This document shows, in pieces, positions 10,716 to 21,757 of a stretch of DNA of 64,000 nt. The position numbers were made by a program, and so were the translations under genes. The stretch is from NCBI GenBank assembly GCA_963971575.1, contig OZ020616.1, positions 15,221,575-15,285,574 of the forward strand. The letters are read 5' to 3'. Source of the DNA: Liopterus haemorrhoidalis (taxonomy: Eukaryota; Arthropoda; Insecta; Coleoptera; Dytiscidae). The number at the start of each line of letters is the position of its first letter. The stretch's first letter is position 1. The notes below the pieces were generated by a model. The model made no database searches. It was not told the DNA's origin and was given only the letters and a program-made list of their open reading frames with translations.

Positions 10716-11077
10716 GTTTTAAAATTATTTAGACTTAACACTTTTAATAAATCACAGTCAATAAACAAACTTTGTTTTCCAACGCCTACTACGCATAGCT
10801 ACCGCAAAAACCCAGTTATTTTATATACAGTACAAGAATACATGAACTCAAAAAATACGTTTGTTTTACGAATATTATTTTTATAATCACAAATTAAATA
10901 TTACGGAATAAATTTTGACCCCTTTGCTTCTCTTATGATTATATTGTCAAAAAATGTACAAAGCAGCATTAACTTTTACTTATTATTTAATAATTTCTAA
11001 AGAAACTGAAAATTTCATAGCTGGGCCAACTGAAAGGGGACAAGGCTTGTAACTCAAGTTAAAACACTTATACCCGA

Positions 11078-13430
11078 TTGCATAAAAGTCTTAAAACTAG
11101 ATGGGAAGCTAATGGTGCAATTCTGTGTAACACGCCCGTACGTGCGTAAATCTATAAGCTATAGAGAATCCGAAACTACGACTCTTATAGATTTACGGAA
11201 ATGTCAATTCTGTGTAATCATCTATAACGCTAATACTTACGGGCAGCAAGTTATAGAAACTACAAGCTTCACGCGTGAACATAACCATAGAAATTCGGCC
11301 CAATTCTGTAAGCAAGTTACTACAAAAAAGTTACAATAAAAGTTGCTAAATACAAGGTCAGTAACTTTTTTAGCAACTTTCACGAAATCCGTATTCTGTA
11401 AGAAAAAAGTTACTATGAAATTAGTAACTAGTTGCTAAAAAAGTTATTATGGATAACAACTAACAGAAAGCAGTTGCTACACTTAGTAACTTCAAAATAA
11501 CTTGTTAAAATCGTGAAAAATCGCAATTTTTCTGTTTAATAATGAATTATTTCAAGCATTTTACAATGAAGGGCACATAGAGACAATAATTATAGAAGGA
11601 TTTTTATTTTATTTTCTGTATAGCACAAAATTCTTCGAGTTCTTTATTTCAATTTAATTTTTTTTTTTTTTTTGTTTATTTACATTTGTTTTATAATAAT
11701 ATAATAGTACAATATTTTTTAAATGTATTAACTACGACTGTCAATAGAAGCCGCGCACACAAGGGGGTGGTCGACGAGTTCAGACCCCTTCCCCCAAGGA
11801 TTTGAAAAATCAAATCTTATTAAATAAAAACTAAGCGATTGCAAATAAGAATCACCTTTTTTATTATTAAAAATTAAATTATAATCAAAATTAAATTAAT
11901 ATATAAACCCAGTCCTCTCCATAAAAACACAACAATACATTTGTATTATATTACAGATATTTTTTCGAAATGGACCCTTCCCAGATCAATGTTTTAAGTG
12001 CGCGCCTGTTCAATGGCGCCGGTTCAATCCGAACTTCTTTAACTGTATTTCACGCAATTCATTTAAATTTGGACTATAACTTGCACCACCACATAGCACA
12101 TCACCACAGCACCACCACTCGTTCCTGTCAATTATTTTTTAAAAACTCGTATTTCCGACTATGACCGGGTTATTTTCCAGGAAATTCAACAGAATTTCCA
12201 TCTGTTTGCAATTCTTTTTCTGATTTTGTTTATAAAACATTTTTCGTTTAACCTCAGAAACTCACAAGATAGCTGTCAAACTCAATTAAAAACGAATACC
12301 TCGCCTGCGCAGAACGTAATCTGCTTCTAGCTTCACGGTTCTTTGTAGCAACATTACTAAATATAACTTGTTATAAGAACGTTGCTTGTGCTTATGCTTG
12401 GAGAATTCCAATTGTTTGGCGATTGATAAGAAAGTTACTATAAAAGTTATTTCGTAGCAACGTTACTCAGTAGCAACTAACCTAGTAACTTTTTACAGAA
12501 TCGGGCCGATTGTAACGTAACAACCAAATGTGCTAATTTGTTAAAGTATAATTATGTGAAACTGTTGGATTCGTGGATCTTAAACATAAACTTTATCGAG
12601 GAAAGTTTGTGAATGTTGATAACAATAAGTTAAAAAATGTGGCTACCAGTATTTACTACTTTTGAAAAGATTGTTATTAAATTTAGAATGTTTAAACGTA
12701 AATATTTTTCAATTATAAGTGATACAAAACTTCAAAACACATCTGAAATTTTAATAAAGCAGTATAGCCATCACCTATCCCATGATTTTGTGGACCAATT
12801 GTAAAATTTTCGAATTTTGGGAAAACTTTATATATATTTCATCGATAAATAATTTGATACATATTTATTTTCGGCAAGATTTATACGACTTAAGGTAATT
12901 TTCCAGATTACCGCTATTTCTATATTTTGATAGAAATATGAATCATTTATTTTTGTATTTATCTGCCAATAAATAAAAAAAATCAGTTTCTCCATAATAT
13001 CGAAATATAAAATCGAAAATTATTATATTCTATGCACCCATAAAATTTTTGCAACTTTGCGACATATATTTTAGCTATGCAACTGCATATGCAATTGAAA
13101 TTTTAGAGAAATTTTTAGAGAAAAACTTGTAAAAAGAGATCTTCGTATTTGTTATAGATATCACAACTGTACCTATAAACTTTACGGGAATCCATAACAG
13201 ATACGGACGATTCGTAACGTTACGGGAGCGCGCAGAATCAACCATTTGTCTCTAGGTACCCGTAACCTCTATAGATTGCTTATAGAACGCGGTACGGGCT
13301 ACACAGAATTGACCCATAAGACTCGATGTAAAACATAATATTGCCTAGCAACGCATTGAGTTTGCAGGCAATGCTCGTGTGTTTTACATTGAGTTTTAGC
13401 TTGCATCTAGTTTTAAGACTTTAATGCAAC
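11078..13430. mobile_element. 2.35-kb inverted-repeat element enclosing a second nested element
   Basis: The left end 'ttgcataaaagtcttaaaactagatg' (11078-11103) is inverted at the right (gcatctagttttaagactttaatgcaa, 13402-13428). Further in, 'caattctgtgtaacacgcccgta' on the left matches, inverted, the 'tacgggctacacagaattgac' block near 13292-13312. The only ORFs inside (11112-11339, 11970-12164) have no recognisable product. Class unknown; it looks like a long-TIR foldback element. Confidence 0.7.
11296..12511. mobile_element. Inner element with CGGCCCRATTCTGTAA termini
   Basis: The left terminus CGGCCCAATTCTGTAAGCAAG (11296) and the right (ttactttttacagaatcgggccg, ending about 12509) are inverted copies, continuing inward with alternating 'agttactA' and 'agtaac' motifs. 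It is nested within the 11078-13430 element, whose own subterminal sequence contains a similar 'attctgtgtaa'. Confidence 0.65.
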
Positions 13431-14270
13431 TGATCATTAACACTTTCTTTAGCAACCGGCCATTATTATTATTATTTGTTGATAATCGATGTTTGAGGTG
13501 ATTCGCGTTGGTCCAGGGCTTATACTCTCAGTGAAATCACTTTCTTTATATCTTTGGTAAAACTAACAGTGCCTGAAAACCAAATTTTACCAGGTATCCG
13601 AACTTCAACGAATGGGAGTACACAGCCCAGCTATCTTAAGCTGGCTGATTGCGTAGTAGCCAGAAAAATAGGAAAGGGCGTTGGTAGTATTCGAGTAGCA
13701 GTCGTCACACAAGAAACGAATCTTCAAAGCAAACTTGAAAGCGCTCGTGTGATTTTTTCGACTGTACTCGGGTGCCACAATTTATGTCTCACCCACTCGT
13801 AATACTGCCGCACCCTGCGCCGTACAGTCTCTCACTGGTTAGATTAAGAAAACCAGTGCAAAAACTTTAAGCAGCAAAACTTTCTATTATAATAATTTCA
13901 CAACAACCTCGCTTATTTTGAGATAATTTTTACTATATTAAATTAAGATAAGTATGTACTTATTATCTTAAATGTTATATTATTTAAATTAATTTTTATT
14001 TACAAATTAGAGTGTTTATTATTTTATTATATACAGATTCATATGTGTTAATCAAATGGAGAATATCACACAAAAAACAACGTTTTTCCTAATTTTTTTT
14101 AAACTTGAAGAGTCCTTAAAGTACTTTTTCATTTTGATTATTGAATCAATTTGATAATCAACTTAAGTTTTAAGTAATATGTATGTATGTATATCGTTAT
14201 TAATTTAATAAATTTTCATTTTATCAATATAATAAATGTGGATATTTTTCTATCTAACGATGACACCTTA
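13431..14270. other. Intergenic stretch, no recognised gene
   Basis: An 82-codon ORF (13554-13802) has no recognisable motif and no supporting splice or poly(A) context. The remainder is AT-rich. Confidence 0.35.
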
Positions 14271-14392
14271 TAAGGGAAACTTCCTAAGCGCCCTGACATC
14301 TGATGGTGATTTGCGGAAGATACTAGAGTGACATTGTTTTGTTCAATGGAGAAATACGTATTTTGTTGTTTGTGTTTTTTTTTTTGTGAATC

Positions 14393-14680
14393 ATGGCAAA
14401 AAACAATTCATTTTGTTTTGTGCCGCAATGTAAATCGTGGATAAAGAAGAATACCACTTTAACATTCCATCATTTTCCTAAATCGGAAACAATATCAATT
14501 GAAACGACATTTGGAGGTAGTGAAAAAGTGGATCGTAGGTCTCTATGGATCAAAAAACTGAAAATGGGCAAAAATCCAAGCCCATGCATGCGCGTTTGCT
14601 CGTTGCATTTTATGGAAAGTGTTTTTTTACGTCAAAGAAAGACTGAAAAAAAGCACTTACCCCACCTAAAATTTGCCTAA
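14393..14680 (+). CDS. THAP-type zinc finger ORF inside a transposon
   Basis: The 95-residue ORF is essentially one THAP domain, a C2CH zinc-binding DNA-recognition fold. The visible signature is CFVPQC near residues 8-13, FHHFPKS about 28-34, the conserved W in RRSLWIKKL about 52-60, and the closing CSLHF about 73-77 with the required C-x2-H. The usual AVPTIF tail is degraded to a proline-containing 'LPHLKFA', and the frame stops at TAA. Twenty bases on, a CAG|GTAAAT could be a splice donor. The second copy (about 40850-41090, minus) has a Gln codon in place of this stop, so the ancestral exon probably ran on into that donor. It is likely a transposase-derived N-terminal exon, not a host gene. 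Confidence 0.75.
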   Translation: MAKNNSFCFVPQCKSWIKKNTTLTFHHFPKSETISIETTFGGSEKVDRRSLWIKKLKMGKNPSPCMRVCSLHFMESVFLRQRKTEKKHLPHLKFA

Positions 14681-14851
14681 ATCATCAGTAACAGGTAAAT
14701 ATATATTAAAAGGCCCTTCCACTTCTTCAGGCAGAAATTTTTACATTTTACTAATATATTTACCATATTTTTGTTGATATCATATTGACCGAAAGTCAAA
14801 AAGAATTAAATTTACAATGAAAAACTAGAGTTCCTAGAAATTTCTTTAGAA

Positions 14852-14882
14852 TAGTATCACAGTATATACTGTGATAGTATAT
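14852..14882. repeat. Perfect palindrome
   Basis: AGTATCACAGTATATACTGTGATAGTA: the core ATCACAGTATATACTGTGAT is perfectly self-complementary, inside the THAP element. Confidence 0.8.
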
Positions 14883-15101
14883 TATTACATATCATGTAAA
14901 TCGTAGATTACCTTTAAATAAAAAAAACGGCACAGAAAAGCTCGGAAAAAAATACTCGTGTTCATTTTCACCATGCAAACAAATACACAAGTGACAGTTA
15001 AATGTCACTCTCGAGTGTTCCAGCTTTTGTCGCGTATGGCGCTGCGATCTTAAAAAGTTTCCCCTATATGTTTTAAGGTAAATGTGCAAAGTCAGGCTAA
15101 T

Positions 15102-16042
15102 GCAGTGGTGTGTTGGTAAATAGTTAAAAATAGTATACTGCGTAACAAGCGCAGAAAGTATACATTTGCCGATTGAGAAAGATATTATGCCTTAAATACT
15201 CGCTGCGCTCGCGCGGCAATCTTTCGAAATCGGCAAATGTGCTTTCTGCGCGTGTCACACATACTATATTTTCTACGAACACCTATTTTAAGAAATTCAA
15301 AAAATAAGAAATAGAAATCATTATGTATGTTAGATTTATATACATAATAGGTGGCTTGTCGTTGCTACGATGTTCATAAACAATTAAACGAATGTCAAAA
15401 TAATTATTTTAAAATACATTGGTATTTGTACGTTTGTTAAATAATAATGTATGAAGATGAAGTAGGCAGCGAGGCTGACGAGGAGATAGAGGAAACGGCA
15501 AAGAAAATAGTGTTAAAAGTCTTGCCGCAAAAGTCAAGAGAAAGGTAATAATATATACTATGAGTTCAAAAAGTAATTACATACGAGTTGGCTATGGAAA
15601 ATTAAAATAATGTCTACTGCAAGCTTAAATAACTTATGACAACAATAGTTATGACAGTTAGTTAATTCTAAATACTAGTATATTGTGTAACAGCAAACTC
15701 TTTGTTCGAAGGAGGAATTAACTTTAATACTTTAAACAATTGTCAAATAACAATTCATTACAAAAAATAAACTTAAATGTGTAGTATTATTTAATTTATA
15801 TCGGAAAATACTTTCTGCGCTAGAGCGGAAAGTCTTTTTCGATTGGATTGCCTTGGATACAAAACACTCCTCAGCAAACACCAATTTTCCACTTTGCAGA
15901 AAACGATAGCTTTCTGATAGGTGAGTAGAAAAAACATATTTTTACAATGATTCAGTGTAAAATACTGTGTATTAACCGGCTCGGAAAAATACATGAAAAT
16001 TTAACAACCGGTTTTTGTGAGCCGGCTGCAACATACCACTGC
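15102..16042. mobile_element. TIR element with hairpin end and a recombinase-like exon
   Basis: The left GCAGTGGTGTGTTG (15102) and right CAACATACCACTGC (about 16029-16042) are inverted termini. Just inside the left end is a roughly 115-bp hairpin (15143-15257): GCGCAGAAAGTATACATTTG pairs with CAAATGTGCTTTCTGCGC across a loop. The element encloses the exon-like ORF 15447-15544. No clear target duplication was found. Confidence 0.6.
15447..15544 (+). CDS. Possible first exon of a Crypton-like tyrosine recombinase
   Basis: ATG opens MYEDEVGSEADEEIEETAKK and continues VLKVLPQKSRER before a consensus-like donor AG|GTAATA at 15544/15545. An acidic leader followed by 'LPxKSRxRY'-like sequence is how the N-terminal core-binding domain begins in many insect Crypton-type recombinase proteins. 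Only 32 codons are present and no downstream exon was located within the element, so this is either a decayed fragment or coincidence. It is too short for automatic ORF calling. Confidence 0.4.
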
Positions 16043-16569
16043 GTATACGACTGCATATTTTAAACTAACACTATTTATAAGTCGCCTCTGCATAAAACAC
16101 TTTCAGGCGCGCACCCAGGAATTCGGGGAGGGGGCTCAAAAGACAAAATTGTTTTAAAAGGGTAGGAATCGGAAAATTACTCGGCAAAAAGTGCTGGCTG
16201 AAAGAACTTTATTTTCCAAAATGCAAGTGTTTACGTAAAAAAATATCCTCATTTCCAAAATACAAGTGTTGACCTAAACAAAGGACCTCACTTCTAAAAT
16301 ACGATTGATGATCTAAAAAACTCCGCAGCTTTAGAATTCAAGTATATTCCTTAAAATACTAAAACCACGTGTTTTTTAGATCTTGGGGGATCTATTTTTT
16401 TGGTGTTAACTATATTCAGTTGTTGTTATTATCTTTTATCCCAAATACCTCATTTTAGGTTAGGTTTCGCCTAGTGAAACTGATTTGTTAGACACTGTTA
16501 AAATCCAGTCTGTGCGTGGGATCTATTGGTCGCTCCCAATTATTTTATTTCAGACCAATTGGCGCACTT
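16043..16569. other. Repeat-rich stretch, no gene
   Basis: Starts with a 'caggcgcgcacccaggaattcgggg' terminus and tandem 'acttctaaaatacaagtg' units (16200-16350), like the interior of the G/C-run hAT MITEs at 56725-57003. No coding ORF. Confidence 0.5.
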
Positions 16570-17102
16570 ATAATTATATTTCCTCCACGACCACTATAGA
16601 GTTTACCAATTCTAAAACTAATTTTGACTACAGAAAGTTAATATTCTAACACAAGAGTTGGAATGTCATTCTAAAGCACTTATCTTCTTATGCATTTAGC
16701 GTGTATTTCATTCCATCACTTGCTATGGAATAACTATTCCATGCTTGTTGTCATTTGTTTTTATAGGGTTACATTAAAATATATGCAATGTTAACATTAA
16801 ACAAATGCAGCTTAACCTAAAAAGTACTAAAATAGTGACCAATGTGCGGCAAATTAAACTAAAATTAAACAAATAATAAATAAAAAAATAAGTTTAATTA
16901 ATAGATTAATTTGTTATGTAAAAATGTTTGCTATAATAATAATTTATTATATATATATTTTTTTTTCTGGTGATCGTGGAGAAAGTCGGGTCTGTGACTC
17001 AGTTGGAAGAGAAAATTCGATGCTACGTGGTTCCTCACGTTCGGGGAATGTTCCACTCGCATCGAATTTTCTCATTCCAACCTTGTTACAGAATATACTA
17101 TT
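16570..17102 (+). repeat. Dispersed repeat E, copy 1
   Basis: Matches in inverted orientation the interrupted copy at 35588-37247, from 'ctccacgaccactatagag' at one end to 'ttgttacagaatatact' at the other. It ends in a hairpin whose arms are GAAGAGAAAATTCGATGC and GCATCGAATTTTCTCATTCC (17005-17080). The ORFs 16924-17118 and 16970-17173 are artefacts. Confidence 0.7.
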
Positions 17103-17805
17103 ATCTCTGTTATTTTGATTTTGAACTGCACGATCGTCGCGGCTGTGTTAAAGCTGGCGCCTTGGACAATTAAACCTATAGTTGATGAACTATAGGTCAC
17201 ACCGTATGTCGCCACTGTGGTAAATAAAGCCACAAACTCTGGATTTTTCTCTGGATTTTTAATTACTTCTCACATATATTGTTCGTTTAATAGTTTTATT
17301 GATAAATAGTTATAAATATAAGTATTACATATCTTATTACGATAATAATTTAAAAAATTGTCTAAAGGATTTTTCCTTAACTGTCAAAAAGTAGGGTTTC
17401 AGGTATTAATTTTTGTGTGAGAAGTACGTCATTTTTTTCATAGCGTCTGTTTTTTTTTATAGTTGCCACGATAGCGTGCACTAAAGTCTTTATTGCACGC
17501 TGTCATGAATGGAAGACGCTAGCTCAAGATAGAACTGAATGGAAGAAGCTAAAGTGCTTTTCTCAGAAGATGAGGCCAAGGACGTTATCGTATATACGCC
17601 AAACAATGACCAATCGCAATGCAGTTTGCAGCCGGTTCTACGTCCGTTGCTTAGCAACTAAGCGACTACGAATTCTGGTTTCTGCGCAGTTGACGCTCTC
17701 GCCTCATCTCGTGAGCAAAGCATTCTACTTGCGAAGACCAATACCCATAAAAGGTTGTCAAGCCATGGTTGATAATGATGATGATGTCAAGCATATTGTA
17801 ATGCC
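17103..17805. other. Non-coding stretch with one unexplained ORF
   Basis: The 86-codon ORF at 17570-17830 runs into the next repeat element and shows no family motif. A 'gataatgatgatgatg' run at 17770 is a short simple repeat. Confidence 0.35.
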
Positions 17806-18558
17806 TTTAAGCTGCGTTCAGAGCTCTTAAATTAGCCGACTATAGACTATAGCTTGTGCACTGTTGATTGTCACTAACAAGTTTGTCATATGGTAACGCG
17901 AGCAATTGTTCAAAGCTCCAAGTTTAATAGATTATGAGTTGTCGATTGTGTTCGTTTTCCAAACTTATAGTTAGTGAATTGTTTTAATGAAACAGACATA
18001 TAAGCACATTATCTATCTCAGTCTACATCGGAGAGAACGTTCATATTGTATGCCTTTACATAACGTAACAAAATGTCATCGCGCGAATTTCAACAAATTT
18101 CGCTCAGAATTACAAAGACGAACAGTAAATATGATCAATTTAGGTAATAAGGTTAGGTTTAGTTAGTAACAATCTAGGACAGCAGAATTAGGAAAACGAT
18201 AATAGATATAATATGTCTCAATTTGTAATACGGAACTAGATCTGGTTACTTTGGCGACTGTTGTGGTGTAAACAGACTTTGGCGTATCCGTGTGAACCAA
18301 TACTATGATAATATTATAAATGTATAGTCAATATACAACATAAAAAATGAACTTTCCCTGTTAGTTACGTATTACAAAATGAGACAGATAATAATAAACA
18401 TTTTACGAAGCCACCGTAGTTGGTTTAAAGTCATACAGGTGTTGCACTATTCGTAACTCGCTAATTTCCAGAGCTGTAAACGCTGCCTTGAATGTTAAAA
18501 CTTATCATTAGCGCACAATGCATAATCAACTAATTTAAAGAGCTTTGTACGCAGCTTT
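17806..18558. mobile_element. TIR element G, copy 1, with nested family C element
   Basis: The ends CTTTAAGCTGCGTTCAGAGCTC and the inverse (gagctttgtacgcagctttag) match, in opposite orientation, the copy at 31623-32228. A shorter element (18205-18395) is inserted; the other copy is continuous at that point. Confidence 0.7.
18205..18395. mobile_element. Family C MITE, copy 1
   Basis: Termini ATGTCTCAATTTGTAATACG and the inverse (cgtattacaaaatgagacagat). It shares internal sequence 'aactagatctggttacttt' with family B and with the larger copy at 51792-54900. Confidence 0.7.
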
Positions 18559-18921
18559 AGTGCTTTAATATTAAAAACACAAACTTCATGAAAACATGAC
18601 GTAATTTTAATACGTGTAACCTTGATTTTTTGACATTTGTAGAAAATATATATATTTTTACTTTTATAATATTATAAATCAGCTGTAGAAAAAATATTGT
18701 GTGCACCTCGAACGCGAAATACGTTTAGCACTCTCGAGTAATTAGACTTGCTATCGGCTTGTCAAACAAACCTTCACTCTCGTGTGCTAAACCAACATTT
18801 CGCGCACGAGGTACACTAATAACTATAATCCAATCACGATGTTTCCTCATTCGAGTAGGCCATGACATTGTTTGTTAAGTTGGTTATTAAAAAGTTACAT
18901 CTACTAAAGTCTATTCTAAAT

Positions 18922-19055
18922 GCTCAAGCGGAACTAAATGTACACTTTTTAACGATTAAAGTGGGTTTTAACTAAACAAAATGATCAAAAGCCTCATTCA
19001 ATCGTTAAAAATAACTATATTTCAAAATCTAGTACAACTTAAACCAAAGAAACTA
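18922..19055. mobile_element. Family A2 MITE
   Basis: Short element beginning 'tcaagcggaactaaatgtac' and ending 'ctagtacaacttaaaccaaag', with inverted similarity and an interior 'ttgatcattttgttta' (inverted here) shared with 4880-5042 and 60014-60150. Confidence 0.5.
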
Positions 19056-19243
19056 TAAATATATTGCCAGTGTTGCCAAATGAGAACTAGTTCTATATCT
19101 TAAGTTCGAATTCTAGGTATATTTTTATCTGTTTAGTTATTGCCAACTATCTAATTGTAGAATAACCAAGAAATGTATAAGTTACCTGTTTCGTTTTCAA
19201 ATGTGACAGAACCGCAAACGTTCTAATTCACAGTCATCTAGGT

Positions 19244-19542
19244 CAGTGTTTCCCAACAGCCGGTCCGCGAGATTTTTTGCTGGTCCGCAGAATTATTTTT
19301 ATGTAAGTTTATAAAACAAAAAATTATGTTAAGTTATAAAATACAATAATAATTACTTTCCACAATTAACGATACATATATCAAAAACATGATGTTAGTG
19401 GTACATTTTATTATCTTTAGTCTTGAAAGTGTTAAAAAGAATCGTTGTAATCAGTGCAATAAAAAATAAAACTTTTGCGATGCACATTACTTTCTAAACT
19501 TGCTGGTCCGCGAATTTTTACTAGGTCGCTAGAAAAATACTG
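19244..19542. mobile_element. hAT-type MITE with ATCTAGGT duplication
   Basis: Starts CAGTGTTTCCCAAC and ends AAATACTG; the interior 'gctggtccgcg' motif is present at both sides. It is flanked by perfect ATCTAGGT copies at 19236-19243 and 19543-19550. No ORF. Confidence 0.85.
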
Positions 19543-19550
19543 ATCTAGGT

Positions 19551-20543
19551 TATTTCTTTTGTTTTTGTTCACAGCTCATACTTATGTGAAGATTTTTTCA
19601 ATATTTTTATTTTGATAAATATGTCAAAATGTTTTATATTTGGTAATGTAAGTGTGTAAAGTGATTTTTTTATTTTTAAGGTTATCAATAAATTGTTCAA
19701 TTAATCGACAAAAAAATTGATCAATTTATTGATCAATAGATTGAATCCCTTGAAGGGATTTTTTAAATAACATTTAAAGTCAGTAGTACAATATAAAGTA
19801 ACCAAAACCACCAGATCTGGGTTTGTCCTTACAAAAGTGAAAACGATGTACACATGTCTTATTATATTTTGTGGCTACAAATAAAAATGTCCCCCTAAAG
19901 GCCATATCACACAAGAGTTAATATTAACGTCTTGACTTGGAAAGTTTTTTCATTCGAAACGAAGTCATTTGCGTATGATAGTATGAAAAAACCTAGGTTT
20001 TAAAGACTAGGCAATGAAACAAGTTTCAATTCCTGTGTCTATTTATCCTGGTTTGTCAAAAAGCGCGTGCACCAACTGATGTTCTCTCGCTATCAGCTGT
20101 TTTGCGTCTTTTTATTTTTTTTACGTTGAGGTTAGTTTGTTGTATAATTGTTATTTTCGAATGTAATGATATGTAAAGATTTTGGAAGAACAACTAATTA
20201 AATTAGTGAAACCTCGCAAATAAACTTTTCAAAGTAAACTGTTAAATAACACGATGTACGCATGCGCAAACAAATGAATTCCAACTCTTAAATAATATTC
20301 AAATACTGTGTAAATAAGTCAAAACCTAAAGACGTGGATCCTGAAAAAAAAAACTACAAAATTAAAACTTGGATAACGTTCTAGTGTGATACGCCCTTAA
20401 CATGGCCTACTCAGATAAGAAAATATCGTGAATGGATTATACTTTGTATATCTTTTTAGGAAGATTATTGATGTAAAAATCGTCTATAATACATTATAAA
20501 AAATAATTTGATTTGTCCAAAATTGTATAAGCTAAATTAATTA
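19551..20543. other. 3' flank of the transporter gene
   Basis: No ORF. The minus-strand 3' UTR must lie in the right part of this interval, but I see no canonical AATAAA close after the stop at 20544. An inverted pair 'atcacacaagagttaatattaacg' (19905) and 'tggataacgttctagtgtgat' (20370) suggests another decayed TIR element over 19900-20395. Confidence 0.4.
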
Positions 20544-20782
20544 TTATTTATTTCTTTTCTTTCTCGTTCTTCGCTCCGATCCATCAGTAATGGCGTCTCG
20601 TGGTGAGGCATAATCACAATTTTGTTCACCTATTTTTGGTATTTTTGATTCTAATACAGTCTTGTAGAGTAAGAAATGGAGTATGCCGCATAATAGTGAT
20701 ACGGCACTGAATATCTGTAAAGCCGCTTTTCCACCAGCTAAACGGTAAATAATTCCACCACAAAGACTTCCAATAGCATAAC
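20544..20782 (-). CDS. Transporter exon 8 (last coding exon)
   Basis: Acceptor TTTTTCCAG|GTTATG at 20783/20782, phase 1. It encodes GYAIGSLCGGIIYRLAGG, then the last helix ALQIFSAVSLLCGILHFLLY, and a basic tail ending KKRNK and TAA at 20546-20544. Confidence 0.9.
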
Positions 20783-21714
20783 CTGGAAAAATGAGAACAA
20801 TTAACATCTTCAACTAACATTTCATGATTTATGTTGGCAGCCATTCATGCCATAATTGAGTATTAAGAGTTTCCATTTAATTTGTTTAAACTAAATTTAA
20901 ATAATTTTTAAATATTACGTCATAAGAAAATATATATTAAAAAATCATATCGATTTTTTTCTGCATTTACTTCGTATCTAAGTCTTCATCAAATTAATAA
21001 GAAATATATTGATAAATGGCTTCTAATGGATGGAATGGCTTCTAATAATTACTATAAATGATTTATTCCTATTTGATCCCTTAAATACAAACATCTAAAG
21101 TAATTCAAACAATAGGTTGAAACACAATGTATAATATTATAATAAAATAACTGAACACTACTCACTACACTCTACAGTGTAGAGTGTGGTGTTCAAAACT
21201 CGGTACTTATCTGTTAAAATTTATTATATTTTTTATTTAAAAAAAGATACACACTTAGCCATAAATACAAAAAATCCATTAACATTAGTCATAATTTAGC
21301 CATTCTTATTATTTATTATTTTGGTCTTGAAAACCAAGTCCATTAACCAGTATTCACAATATTACAATAATATAGAGTTTTACATTATTACATAGCATTA
21401 CAATATATGATAACAGAGTAGTATGTTGACAGAATAAAAAAAATAAAAATAATTAATTTTGTTAAAAACACAAAAACTGCATTATTTTCTAAAACCGAAA
21501 TCTTATCAAAAATGACTCTTGTGCGTTTCCGGTTCAGATCAATGTAAAGTATATTTTCAGATTTTTAGTTTAACTCCTTTGGATAAAAAGGGCGGGACAA
21601 GAACTTTTTTGGCACATTTTTGACAAATCGTGTTGAAAGAAACGAATTTTAAAAAACTAATTTTCGTTCCTTAATCTAAGTTTTAAGAGCTTTCTTTTGA
21701 TACTACACAATAAA

Positions 21715-21757
<43 letters not shown>

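Larger units (their letters stand above)
8803..11032 (-). mobile_element. Tc1-like element with internal rearranged tandem duplication
   Basis: Bounded by inverted termini CAGTTGGCCCAGCTA (8803-8817) and TAGCTGGGCCAACTG (11018-11032); the flanks beyond these also show weak inverted similarity (gagccctgtc / gacaaggctt), so the true TIR may be longer. Inside are two minus-strand transposase segments in the same orientation: an upstream copy (9824-10715) and a downstream copy (9005-9823). The junction near 9820 joins the N-terminal coding part of one copy to the truncated C-terminal part of the other, consistent with partial tandem duplication or element-in-element recombination. Confidence 0.8.
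14271..15066 (+). mobile_element. Inverted-repeat element carrying a THAP exon, copy 1
   Basis: The left end TAAGGGAAACTTCCTAAGCG and right end (gcgatcttaaaaagtttccccta) form a TIR of about 25 bp. A second, more damaged copy in the opposite orientation lies at 39733-41221 and carries the same THAP-coding segment between the same ends. I could not find a convincing target duplication. A THAP domain at the N-terminus of a TIR element recalls P-element transposases, but nothing of a catalytic domain remains here. Confidence 0.75.

Noticed and set aside
17570..17830. 86-codon Arg-rich ORF
   Set aside because: No family motif, overlaps a TIR-element end, no splice or poly(A) support.
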